In this document: in pieces, positions 22,687-34,900 of the stretch
Numbering within the stretch: position 1 is the first letter of the stretch
How the letters are laid out: each line of letters starts with the position of its first letter
NCBI GenBank assembly: GCA_950097015.1
Contig: CATNEN010000038.1
Location: 20,682,001 to 20,746,000 of the forward strand
Direction: 5' to 3'
Source of the DNA: Macrostomum hystrix
Taxonomy: Eukaryota; Platyhelminthes; Macrostomidae
Length of the DNA stretch: 64,000 bases
Notes under the pieces: generated by a model
Database searches by the model: none
What the model saw: the letters and a program-made list of their open reading frames with translations, nothing else
What the model was told of the DNA's origin: nothing
Position numbers and translations under genes: made by a program

Positions 22687-22980
22687 TTATGAACGTTTTT
22701 GTATCACAACACAATCCGAAATGAATAAATTATCATATTCATCGTCGTCATTTTCTGTGATAAATTCCAACCGTTTATTTGGCACCTATTTACTTCTATT
22801 ATGTTAAGTAGCGATCTAGAATTTCTTATTAGTACTGCACGCTTCTTGATGTGTTTCGTTTTTTCTTGGTAAACTTTCATAACTTTGTTCTATTGCTTCT
22901 TTAAGTTTTGAAGTTAGTAAAAACGTATCCGTTAATATTGTCAGAAAAATCGTAGGTTCTGTAGCTTTAGAAGTGGCCAT
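22687..22980 (-). CDS. Small two-exon gene, 70-residue protein
   Basis: Exon 1 (22980-22836) starts at ATG in a good context (GACAATGG). Exon 2 (22754-22687) ends in TAA. They join in frame over an 81-base intron with donor GTACTA, a branchpoint-like CTTAAC and acceptor ATCACAG. The summed length is 213 bases, exactly 71 codons. AATAAA follows 27 bases after the stop. The product starts MATSKATEPTIFLTILTDTF and ends in an acidic stretch (NDDDEYDNLFISDC). It has no signal peptide or known motif, and I do not recognise the family. Without splicing, exon 1 alone gives 54 codons. It converges on the beta-adaptin 3' end. A small real gene is favoured over chance because splice signals, frame and poly(A) signal agree. 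Confidence 0.5.
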
Positions 22981-23039
22981 TGTCTTTATATTTTACATCG
23001 ATATGTAAGTAGATAAAACTAGCTGCAGTTAAGAAACAT

Positions 23040-23531
23040 CATAATAAACATGCTTTAGTTATCAAATTCAGAGCGTTTGTTGTTTAGCTTCAACATAGTT
23101 CTATGCGATACAAACGATGCAGAGCAAACTTGTTGTTGTGATTTTTTTCTCCAATTTTTTTAGGGTGTGCAAGCGCAAATGCATTAGATGGAATAGTGCA
23201 CAACGCATTTGAGTCGAAATTACTTGATTTCAGAAGGACAGGAATATGTTATAATTAAAGCTGAATCCGATGCAAGCATCGCCATTGACTTAGTTCCAAA
23301 GCCGCTCATTTAATAATTGTACTAATCGGCCAACGCAATTGTTTATTGACACAGTTTACTGCGACAAAAGTGAACCACAAGCACTGACAAAAATGAACCA
23401 CAAGCACTGAGTATTATTAAGAAAATGTTTAGTCCCAGAGTAAATTGTCAAACGTAATAACAAAACTATTTCCGTTAACAAGTCTTGTTTTTTTAATAGT
23501 GTCTATTTATATGTCAATTTAAACTATGATT
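23040..23531. other. Intergenic, nothing recognised
   Basis: AT-rich. A good minus-strand acceptor (TTCTTAACTGCAG) ends at 23023, but the following short frame cannot be joined to a neighbour with confidence. Confidence 0.3.
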
Positions 23532-23632
23532 TTACGCGAAAGCGTTTTCAAGCAATTTATTAAAGTCGCCCATAACATTGTCCCAAAAGCTCGGGCCAAA
23601 ATAATAACTTGCCTCTTGTGCCAAGCTAGTGG
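23532..23632 (-). CDS. Candidate terminal exon, unknown gene
   Basis: A strong minus-strand acceptor (TTTTTTCTGTCTTATCAG) precedes 32 in-frame codons and TAA at 23534. The peptide, containing SYYFGPSFWDNVMGDFNKLL, looks like real protein and the DNA is locally GC-richer. No upstream exon was found out to 25.9 kb, and the family is unknown. The frame also stays open upstream through a hydrophobic stretch (KLVFSVLSATSLAQ) resembling a signal peptide, but without an ATG. Confidence 0.3.
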
Positions 23633-25967
23633 CTGATAAGACAGAAAAAACAAGTTTATTATGTGCCTTCTTGGCTAGCAACTAACATAGGCACAGCTAT
23701 ATATAATGTATAATGTTGTGCTGTAGCCCAGCTCTTATTTATTAGGTTAGGCCTTAGTAATAGTAGGCTCTAAAAATTTTTTTCCCATGAAGGGAAATGC
23801 AATAATCCAACATTCAGACTAGCTGGCACTGGGCCCTAGTCACTTGCCATACATTTTGTCTGCTCTGCTGCAGCAGCTGTTGTTATCATGATGAACCATT
23901 ATTAGTTTTTTTCTGGCGCACCTTAGTTTGTGTATGGTGGCATGTACACAGTACACTGGGATATGCACAACACAAAGCCCTAGCACACACTTTAAAGTGG
24001 GTGTGTGAGTTAGTAATCTGTGTACAGCAAGCCAATTTGTTTGCTTTCCTTAGTCCTGTCCTTGTCCAACTCTTGAACCTTCTCCAAAATCTATAGGCCC
24101 CTACACTGTACACTTTATGAATTTTCTAATCGTTTTTAAGGCTATTCTCGTGATGCTTTAAATTATTTGGATGTGAAGCATATATTTTACTTACTAATAT
24201 AGTTGTAACTTCCCTATTTTTAACTACATTATTTTGACTTTTGATAGCTAGTATTTGACTCTTAAGTCTTACTTGTTGCTTTGCCCTATGCCCTTTGCCC
24301 TTGTTTTATCTGCCATAGATAAATCATGGCAGATAAAATTGCCTTAATGGCTAGGATAATGTATCAACAACCGAACAATGTATCTTCAAAACCGAACAAG
24401 AATTTTGACTCCTTCCTTGGTCTTGTGCAAGATAGAAACAAGCTATTATGTTTCACAGAACAACTAATTTGAAAGTTGAAGAAATTATCTACAAGCTGAG
24501 GCATGATGTGCAATGAAGCATTAAGAGAAAAGAAAGATATTGATGTTTCAGTAGAAATTTTTATTGCAAAAGCATACTTTTTAACAACATTTTTTCAGTA
24601 TGTACTTTAGACGAAGTCGAAGATTGTATGTGGTTGCTTGCCAATTAAATGACCATAAATGTAGTTATTTATAGAGCATGAAAAATGCTTTCAAATGACA
24701 TAATTCATGATAGTTCACTCCTTAAAATAAGATTAAACCACTCACTCAAATTGTACAACCAAACATCAAATTCTCTGTTTGGTTTGAAGATACATGAAAA
24801 TCATTGTTCGCTTTTAGATAAAAAGCAGGAATAACTTTTTTCTATTTGACAAAAAAGCAAAAGCAGATACTTTTTAGAAAGATGTAACTGTTTTCTATAA
24901 CTTGGCTTTTGATTTATCATCATATCTTAAATAGAAAATCTGTAGCTTAGGTTTGAAGTTAAAAAAATACACATTCTTGTTTGGTTGATGATACATTACC
25001 CTAGGCCTATTTAAGTTTTGTGCTAGTTTTTTATATTGATAACTTACCATGTTCTCTTTACTATGGTGCTCTGTGTGTTAAGCCTTAGAACAAGTATTTC
25101 ATTAATATATGCTTATTCTAATATTGCTTGGCTATTTCATATAGGCCTAGCATTTTACTTAAATGCATTGTGTATAGACTTAAATATCCCTAAGCAAAAT
25201 CCTAAGAATTATCCTTTTCCAATATATCAAATTATTTTTATATCAATTTTTTCAGAAAACTATAGCTAACTATAATAATTATAACACATTATTATTACTG
25301 GTCCCCTTTCATTTTCATACATTTTATAATTATAAAATTTAATTTCTTTCTATATTGTCTTCATTAAAATAAACTAACCACCTATCTAGTCTAACTTTAA
25401 TTAATAAAACTGAATTTTTTTATAACTTTAATTAATTATTTTGAATTTTCATGATTTTCATTGCTTATATGTTTTATTTGCAATCCCACATAAAATAACA
25501 ATTGTCATATAACAGTATACAAGAAAATTATGACTACATTAGTAGATTTTACCTTATAAAAAGAGACCTCATGACTTACTTTATATTTTAATAGATGCTT
25601 TTAAACTGTTCCAAACGTGTTATTAAGCTTGATTATATATGATATGATAATACAATGATTAAAAATACAAACTGTAATTAAATAATATGTGATGCCGCCT
25701 AATGCAGTTTTAATGTTTCTTTGTTAAGTTTTTAAGTTCTAAATGGTCAAAATATTATGCAAAATAAATATTACAAAGGTTGAATGCAATGAAAATTGTG
25801 TCATACTAGTGGCACCCAACATATCTAAGTATTTTCCTGAAAACAAGTAACAAGAAAACTTTTTCCTTATTAAGTGGCAAAATGGTACCTATTTCATTCA
25901 TTACAGCTTATCTAATAGAAAAAGAAAAAAATCAAGCAAATTCTATAAATCTGTGCATCCAATTATT
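23633..25967. other. AT-rich intergenic DNA
   Basis: 2.3 kb with no gene, array or mobile element I can support. Confidence 0.4.
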
Positions 25968-28900
25968 ATGTGCCTCACCTGTGGCGGCTGCTCAAGCGAG
26001 CGCACCCATCTAGACAGAGAGGCTGGAAATTTTGCCGAGTCGCGCAATCCCCTAGACAGGCGTCGGCAGTCACAATTGGCCTGCTCTGATTGGCCCTGGT
26101 GCTTGGTGTTTGCTGCCTTCCTCTGCGGCTTGTTGGTCATTGCCGGCTTTGCATTCAGCATGGGCGACAGCCAGCGTCTGTTCAGCCCGTTCGATTGCTA
26201 TGGTAACACCTGTGGCAGCAACAGGAATCCCCGTGTGCCCGGCGTGCCACTGAGCGGTAGGGACACTCGAGCTGAGCCCTACCTGTTTCATTTTAGCGAC
26301 CTGTTCGCTACTAACACCTTGTCCGTTTGTGTCAGCGCCTGTCCTCGGAGACCCATCGCTTCGCTTACTGAGCTTAAACAGGTTGGACATGCATTTCAGT
26401 TTTCTTAATTGGGTCTCAGATAGTCACTTATACTCGTAGCTGGTAATAATAATTGCAGGAGGGCTGTGGGCAATGGCACACCATTTGGGGACACTAGACC
26501 CACAGCCGACGAGAACGCAATTCTGCCTATTTCGCTGACTCCTGAGCACACACGCCCACGCAGGTGTCTTCATCTGCCCTGACTTTCTCATCGTCAGGCA
26601 GTGTACACTCTCACTGTGCCTTGGAGGTTGGCCCTCAATGACGTAAATTGCACGACAAGCCGCCAAGCCTTCTCTCCGCGGCTGCGCCCCAAATAAATGT
26701 GGCCTCGCCGTGGAATCGAGCCGTGGAAACTCGTTAGACCGCTCTGCCACTCACCCTCCTCTTTTAGCTAGTTTTTCGCGAGAGATCTGGAGTTCGAATC
26801 TCGGCCCAATTAATATTCTGTAGGTCTGATGTCCCGTTGTAAATTACACAATTACACAATTCCAATTGCCTCAGTTCAGAAAGCCGAAAAAAACTGCTTG
26901 TGGGTTTAGCAGCCTCCCCTGTCCACGGACTGAAACTTTTTTGGCAGTCCGTGGTCAAGTCCAGATCTTCCAAATCCTCATTACGGCGCTCAGGTTTTCA
27001 CTCGCGAAAATACCAGCTATTGCAAGTACGATTATCCGCTGCTGTTAGCCAACATATCGGCGCAGAACAAGTACACGGGACCGTGTCCGGAGACGCCAAT
27101 TAAGCCTATGGAGCCAGTTTTTGGACGCTGCATCACGGCTGGCATGCGAAACGGAATTTTGCCTAACGATTCGAGCAGCGGGTGTGTCTCTAAAATTTCT
27201 CTATGCTTTCTTCATAATCTCATCCTACTTCACTACTCAGACTATGAAAAAGAGTAGTATTTGAGAGATAATACTAATTATTTATTTTTTTCAGATGGAA
27301 ACTTAACAATATATACGGCTATTTAAATTTGACGCCTACATTTTCACTACTATTATCCGACCTGTACTCCGTCTGGTCCTTGCTGCTCTGCATGTTTGCG
27401 CTAAGCGGCCTCCTATCCGGCCTACTAGTGGCCGGGGTTCGAATCTTTCCTAAATTAGCCGGACACGCAATGCTGGCCGGCTGCGCCTGCCTGTGCAGCA
27501 GCGCCACCGCCCTGTTCTGGTGGGTGTTCTTCGATCAGAAGAGCCAATTAGACGCGAAGGAGGCCAGGTAGATATTGTACTTTGGTTTGGACCAAACTTC
27601 GTTAATATTTTGTGGTTACTTTTTACCGGCTTTACTTTCGTCTTCGGGAATATATCTAGCTTTTCATGATTTTCTTCGGGTTGTCTCGATTCTAGCAGGT
27701 TTGTCGTGATTTCTTTCCGGGTTAGTGTTATTTTTGGGTTGTCGTCCCGCCTAGCTTCAGGTCCTTCAGTTTTGGGCTAGTTTCCGGTCGAACTACGGAA
27801 TTGCTCCGGTTTTCATCCAGCCAAGGCTCCTGGCACTAAATCCGGAACAATATCCGGGTGATAAGCGGTGGTGACAATTTTGCTGATCCGGTTTTTTCAC
27901 GCATTTTTCCGGTTGTTCCTCGAGTTGAAAGCGGAATAAAAATGTTTAAAATTCAAATTTCAACCGGCGTGAATCTAGACTTTTTAGACACTTTTCCTGT
28001 GTGTACTCCGGGTTTTAATAAAAAAAATACATTAGGTTCCGTATGAAAAAAACTGGAATAGCGACGGAATGAACTGCCGGACCACAAAAAAAGGTGGGGT
28101 GAGTTCCATGTTGTCATGATTTTTCCGGGTTGTCGTGTTTTGCTGAGTGAATTTGTCTTGGTTGTCCTGACTGAGTTTTTCGGGATTTAATGAATCTTTT
28201 TCGAGTTGTCGTGGTCTGTTCTGGTTTTCGTAATTTTCCGGCTTTTAAAAGTTCTGCTGGTTTTTTTCCCTGGTTGTCTTGCATTTATTCGGGTTTTTAT
28301 GATATTTTCCGGGTATGCGAGAATTTTCCGGGTTTTCGTGGATTTTCCGGGTTTTCGTGATTTTTCCGAATTGTCACTATCTTGATGGGTTTATCTCTCC
28401 TGGCTGTGTTGAGTTTATAAGTTTTTTATTTTTTAGTTTGACGTTTCTATTTCTCTTTTGAAACTGCATTTCAGGAAATTTCCTCTACTAGATTTGGAGA
28501 CTCAAAACGAAGACGCCTTCCTGGCTTTGTCCATATTGAGCACTGTTCTACTAATAGCCCTATTAATCTGCCTGTGCGTCGTCTGCTCTAGAGCCCGCTA
28601 CGTTGGCCCTCTGTTTGTTCAGGCAGCCAAGTGTGTCGCCGCTGTGCCCCAACTATGCGTCCTACCTTTAGTAACCTGCGCAATTCTAGGCGCCCTATTC
28701 GCCCTATGGCTATGGACCCTGGCCTTCATATCTACTTCAGCGTTGCCGCGCACGGACAAGAGGGTGGTCCCCACGCGAATTATTAACGGCAGTCAGGCCT
28801 GGGAACAGATAGAACCCTGTCTGGCTATGGATAGGCCATCCTGGGTATCCTGGCTCTGGCTCTATCACCTGGCCGGCCTACTGTGGCTTGGCGAGTTCGC

Positions 28901-31900
28901 TTTGGCCTGCCAGCAGTATGTGCTTGGCCGCATAGCCTGCGGCTGGTACTTCAAAGATGACAGGCACAATGGCGGTTGGCCTGTTGCTGCCGCGGTTGGC
29001 GACCTGTTCTGGCGCAAGCTGGGTGAGTTTCTGGGCGAACTACTTCGTGAAAGTAGCCTTTTTTAATGGGAATATCCTATCTGATTACCTTGGTGTGGGT
29101 AATGGGAATATCCTACCTGATTGCCTTGGAGTTGGTAATGGTAATATCCTACCTGATTGCCTTGGAGTTGGTAATGGTAATATCCTACCTGATTGCCTTG
29201 GAGTTGGTAATGGTAATATCCTACCTGATTGCCTTGGAGTTGGTAATGGTAATATCCTACCTGATTACCTTGGAGTTGGTAATGGTAATATCCTACCTGA
29301 TTACCTTGGAGTTGGTAATGGTAATATCCCACCTGATTACCTTGGAGTTGGTAATGGTAATATCCTACCTGATTGCCTTGGAGTTGGTAATGGTAATATC
29401 CTACCTGATTGCCTTGGAGTTGGTAATGGTAATATCCTACCTGATTACCTTGGAGTTGGTAATGGTAATATCCTACCTGATTACCTTGGAGTTGGTAATG
29501 GTAATATCCCACCTGATTACCTTGGAGTTGGTAATGGTAATATCCCACCTGATTACCTTGGAGTTGGTAATGGTAATATCCCACCTGATTACCTTGGAGT
29601 TGGTAATGGTAATATCCCACCTGATTACCTTGGAGTTGGTGATGGTAATATCCTACCTGATTGCCTTGGAGTTGGTGATGGTAATATCCTACCTGATTGC
29701 CTTGGAGTTGGTAATGGTAATATCCTACCTGATTACCTTGGAGTTGGTAATGGTAATATCCCACCTGATTACCTTGGAGTTGGTAATGGGAATATCCCAC
29801 CTGATTACCTTGGAGTTGGTAATGGTAATATCCTACCTGATTGCCTTGGAGTTGGTAATGGTAATATCCTACCTGATTACCTTGGAGTTGGTAATGGTAA
29901 TATCCCACCTGATTACCTTGGAGTTGGTAATGGTAATATCCCACCTGATTACCTTGGAGTTGGTAATGGTAATATCCCACCTGATTACCTTGGAGTTGGT
30001 GATGGTAATATCCTACCTGATTGCCTTGGAGTTGGTGATGGTAATATCCTACCTGATTGCCTTGGAGTTGGTAATGGGAATATCCCACCTGATTACCTTG
30101 GAGTTGGTAATGGTAATATCCCACCTGATTACCTTGGAGTTGGTAATGGGAATATCCCACCTGATTACCTTGGAGTTGGTAATGGTAATATCCCACCTGA
30201 TTACCTTGGAGTTGGTAATGGTAATATCCCACCTGATTACCTTGGAGTTGGTAATGGGAATATCCTACCTGATTACCTTGGAGTTGGTAATGGTAATATC
30301 CCACCTGATTGCCTTAGAGTTGGTAATGGTAATATCCTATGTAATGATAATACCAATTTTACTAGAATGGTAATTGTAATACGCAATCCCCATCTCGCAG
30401 GTACGGTGGCCATCGGGTCACTAATGATCTCCATCACCCGCCTGCCCCGCTGGGTGCTGGTCTGGTCTCACAAGCGCCTGCAAGATCGTAAATGCTGCGG
30501 CGGTCCTTGCGCCTGCTGCGCCAGGTGCCGACGGTTGAACAAGTCCGCCTTGGCCGCTGCGGCTCTCACCGGAGAGTCATTCTGGCCGGCTGCTGGCATC
30601 GCCTCAGATCTGCTTGGCAACAGGTGCGCCTCGCTGCGATTGTCCGCCCTAAATTCAGCCGGCGATTTTGTACTTCTGACCGCTAAACTGGCCGTGTCGG
30701 CTGCCTGCACCATTGTGTGCACTGTGGTGCTCATGGTGAGACTCAAATCTGAGCTAGGCATTTCCCAGTCTTCTCAGATCCTCAGCTGGTCTCTTCCGCC
30801 CCCTTCTCAGATCCTCAGCTGATCTCTTCCGCCCCTTTCTCAGATCCCAGCTGGTCTCTTCCGCCCCCTTCTCAGATCCCAGCTGGTCTCTTCCGCCCCT
30901 TTCTCAGATCCTCAGCTGGTCTCTTCCGCCCCTTTCTCAGATCCTCAGCTGGTCTCTTCCGCCCCTTTCTCAGATGCTCAGCTGGTCTCTTCCGCCACCT
31001 AATCAGATCCTCAGCTGATCTCTTCCGCCCCCTTCTCAGATCTTTAGCTGGTCTCTTCCGCCCCCTTCTCCGAGCCTTAGCTTGTCTCTTCCGCCCCCTT
31101 CTAAGATCTTTAGCTGGTCTCTTCCGCCCCCTTCTCAGATCTTTAGCTGGTCTCTTCCGCCCCCTTCTCAGATCCTTAGCTGGTCTCTTCCGCCCCCTTC
31201 TCAGATCCTTAGCTGGTCTCTTCCGCCCCCTTCTCAGATCTTTAGCTGGTCTCTTCCGCCCCCTTCTCAGATCTTTAGCTGGTCTCTTCCTCCCCCTGCT
31301 CAGATCTTTAGCTGGTCTCTTCCGCTCACTGCTCAGATCCTTAGCTGGTCTCTTCCGCCCCCTGCTCAGATCTTTAGCTGGTCTCTTCCGCCCCCTGCTC
31401 AGATCCTTAGCTGGTCTCTTCCGCCCCCTGCTCAGATCCTTAGCTGGTCTCTTCCGCCCCCTGCTCAGATCCTTAGCTGGTCTCTTCCGCCCCCTGCTCA
31501 GATCCTTAGCTGGTCTCTTCCGCCCCCTGCTCAGATCCTCAGCTGGTCTCTTCCGCCCCCTGCTCAGATCTTTAGCTGGTCTCTTCCGCTCCCTTCTCAG
31601 ATCCTCAGCTGGTATATTTATAGTATCCTTAGCCGCCTCATTCTCAGATTATATGCAAAAGCGTAATTTTAATTAAACGATAATTTTTTCAGCTGAAATG
31701 GTCCGACAACAGCATCAAATTCTTTCCGCTACCAATCGTTTTGGTTGCAACATTTTCATTCTTGGTGGCGCACTGCTTCCTGTCTATTTTTGAGGTAATG
31801 CTCGTCTTTGATTTGTCTTTGGTCATTTAGAAAAACGGTTTTTATTGTACAAAACTGCAAACGCTTTTGTTTTAGTTCGTCATCGATGCCATCTTTATCT

Positions 31901-34900
31901 GCTTCTCGTACGACCTGGGCGCTAATGACGGATCGCCAGGAAGAGAGCCGTTTATGTCTGACGACTTAAAGGTACGAGGGGTGTTTCAAAAGTAACGAGA
32001 ATTTAGTCATAACTTTTTAATGGATAAACTTTTTAACTTGAAATTTTTACCCGATAATTTTGCAAATATGGACAGCACACAGCTTCAGTTGCAACTCTAT
32101 CGCTCTACATGCACTAGTGAAATCTCACATTAAAGTCCAGACCTCGAGATTAAAAATTACGATTTTTGTCTGTGGTCTATTTACCTGAGAACTTGCTTAG
32201 AACTTGAAAACTGCTAATGATGCTGCTGATGCACTCAGCTGCTTCTGATACTGTCTCCGGTGTCTGCTGTTTATGGGCAAAGTTGCCTAGGAATTTTTGT
32301 TTTTTAAGCTGCATAGGCTGCTCAAAATTGCAAATGCTTGACTGAGAGACTTGACTGAAAAGTGCTTTCAAGTGAGACTATGGAACGACCGAAAGATCAT
32401 TCAGAAATTGGATCAAAGGAAGGACAACGGCATTTTATCGCTGGTCTGGTTCAACTTGGAAAGAAGCCATGCGATATCGCTCGGGACCTGAACCAGGCAT
32501 TTGGAGATCAGGCACTATCGCAAGCGCGGGTTTATGCTCACTGCAAGGCGTTCCGCGAGGGTGCTACAGGATGTGGTGACGCGCCGAGGTCAGGTCGCCC
32601 CCGCACGTCAACGGATGACAACAGCAAACAGATTGTCCGTGATTACCTCTGCGCCAATCCTTCTGCCACATTGCGTGAAGTTGAGGAGGTCTGTAGCATC
32701 TCCATTGCTTCTGTGAGCCGCATCCTCAAGGAAATAAACTGGTCGAGAGTCTGTGCCAAGTGGGTGCCGCGTGAGTTGACCCTGGACCACAAAAGAAAGC
32801 GAATTCAATGTGCAACGGAGAACTTGCAGTTGTGGCAGCAACTTGGTGATCAGGAGTTTAAACGACTTCTCATCAGTATTGATGAGACACCACTGCCAAT
32901 GTTTAATCCACTGACTAAGCAGCTGTCCATGCAGTGGGGGCCCAGGGGCCGTCAGCCGCACACAAAGCCAATGAAGTCGGCATGGACACGCAACATCATG
33001 TGCACCATGTGGTTTGAGGCCTGTGGGGTTCTGATGGTCGACTACCTGCCAGACAAGGCCACCATCAATGCTGCATACGTGCAAGATCAAGTTGCTCGTC
33101 TGCGTGAAGTCATCCTCCAGAAGCGACGCATCATGCGCGCCAGGCCCTTCATCTTGTGGGACAACGCTCGCCCTCACGTCGCCGCGGCCACCACAAGGAA
33201 AGTGGAAGAGCTCGGCTTTCGGCTGCTTAATCATCCAACTTATTCACCAGACCTCGCCATTGCTGACTTTCACTTGTTTGGAGTAATGAAGAAGCCCATG
33301 CGAGGTCGCGTCTTCACCAGTCGACAGGAAGTCATTGCGGCGGCCAACGAATCTCTCCATGCGCTGCCTGCGAGTTTTTGGGGGGAGGGAATCGACAAAC
33401 TGCTGCATCGCTATGAGAAATGTATCCAGCTCGATGGCAGCTTTGTGGAGCGTGCTGAAATCGCTGAAGAAATGGACGAAGGCGCTGATTTTTGACACAA
33501 CAAACACGTTCACCTGTTCACTATTTTCCACAGACAAAAATCGTAATTTTTAATCTCGAGGTCTGGACTTCAATGTGCGATTTCACTGGTGCATGTAGAC
33601 CGACAGGGTTGCAACTGAAGCTGTGTGCTGTCCATATTTGCAAAATTATCGGGTAAAAATTTCAAGTTAAAAAGTTTATCCATTAAAAAGTTATGACTAA
33701 ATTCTCGTTACTTTTGAAACACCCCTCGTATGTTTCTGTCGTTAACACGTGCTTGCAGATACGAATTCGCCTTCCCATCATCCTTTAGGATCTCTCAGTT
33801 CTAGAACAGGTTCAAATTCTCACAGTTCTAGAACAGGTTCAAAATCTCACAGTTCTAGAACAGGTTCGAAATCTCACAGTTCTAGAACAGGTTCAAATTC
33901 TCACAGTTCTAGAAAAGGTTCAAAATCTCACAGTTTTAGAACAGGTTCGAAATCTCACAGTTCTAGAACAGGTTCGAAATCTCACAGTTCTAGAACAGTT
34001 TCGAAATCTCACAGTTCTAGAACAGGTTCAAAATCTCACAGTTTTAGAACAGGTTCGAAATCTCACAGTTCTAGAACAGGTTCGAAATCTCACAGTTCTA
34101 GAACAGTTTCGAAATCTCACAGTTCTAGAACAGGTTCAAAATCTCACAGTTTTAGAACAGGTTCAAAATCTCACAGTTCTAGAACAGGTTCGAAATCTCA
34201 CAGTTCTAGAACAGGTTCGAAATCTCACAGTTCTAGAACAGGTTCAAAATCTCACAGTTTTAGAACAGGTTCGAAATCTCACAGTTCTAGAACAGGTTCA
34301 AAATCTCTCGGTTCTAGAACAGGTTCAAAATTTCACAGTTATAGAACAGGTTCGAAATTTCACAGTTATAGAACAGGTTCGAAATTTCACAGTTCTAGAA
34401 CAGGTTCGAAATTTCACAGTTATAGAACAGGTTCAAAATCTCTCAGTTCTAGAACAGGTTCAAAATCTCACATTTCTAGAACAGGTTCAAAATTTCACAG
34501 TTATAGAACAGGTTCGAAATTTCACAGTTCTAGAACAGGTTCGAAATTTCACAGTTCTAGAACAGGTTCGAAATTTCACAGTTATAGAACAGGTTCGAAA
34601 TTTCACAGTTATAGAACAGGTTCAAAATTTCACAGTTATAGAACAGGTTCGAAATTTCACAGTTATAGAACAGGTTCGAAATTTCACAGTTATAGAACAG
34701 GTTCAAAATTTCACAGTTATAGAACAGGTTCGAAATCTCACATTTCTAGAACAGGTTCAAAATTTCTTAGTTTTAGAACAGGTTCGAAATCTCACAGCTA
34801 GAACAGGTTTAAAATCTCACAGCTAGAACAGGTTTAAAATCTCACAGCTAGAGCAGGTTTCGTTGATAAAATTCAACTGTCAGCTGTAAGTTAGTGGCAT

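Larger units (their letters stand above)
31975..33728 (+). mobile_element. Apparently intact mariner transposon, 1754 bp
   Basis: Flanked by TA target duplications (31973-31974, 33729-33730). Termini are CGAGGGGTGTTTCAAAAGT and its reverse complement. The inverted repeats are about 201 bases each (31975-32175 and 33528-33728) with few mismatches. It encodes an uninterrupted DD34D transposase. Long, nearly identical repeats and an open frame suggest recent insertion. It lies in SLC44 intron 7 with the transposase in the same orientation as the host gene. Confidence 0.95.

Noticed and set aside
25953-25967. Start of the SLC44 protein at 25953 and of the DEG/ENaC protein at 6284
   Set aside because: These codons are GTG and TTG. 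The first in-frame ATGs are at 25968 and 6311, which also agree better with family N-termini.
29063-30304. Long open frames (up to 621 codons) through the 36-bp array on both strands
   Set aside because: They arise because a stop-free unit of 36 bases repeats in frame. Both flanks are SLC44 exons and the exon 4 frame stops at 29066 inside the intron.
32608-33234. 208-codon minus-strand frame in the mariner
   Set aside because: Shadow of the transposase coding strand; no family resemblance.
33749-34801. 350-codon Ser/Arg-rich frame resembling an SR protein
   Set aside because: Translation of the 27-bp intron 7 minisatellite; begins at a non-ATG codon and lies wholly inside an SLC44 intron.
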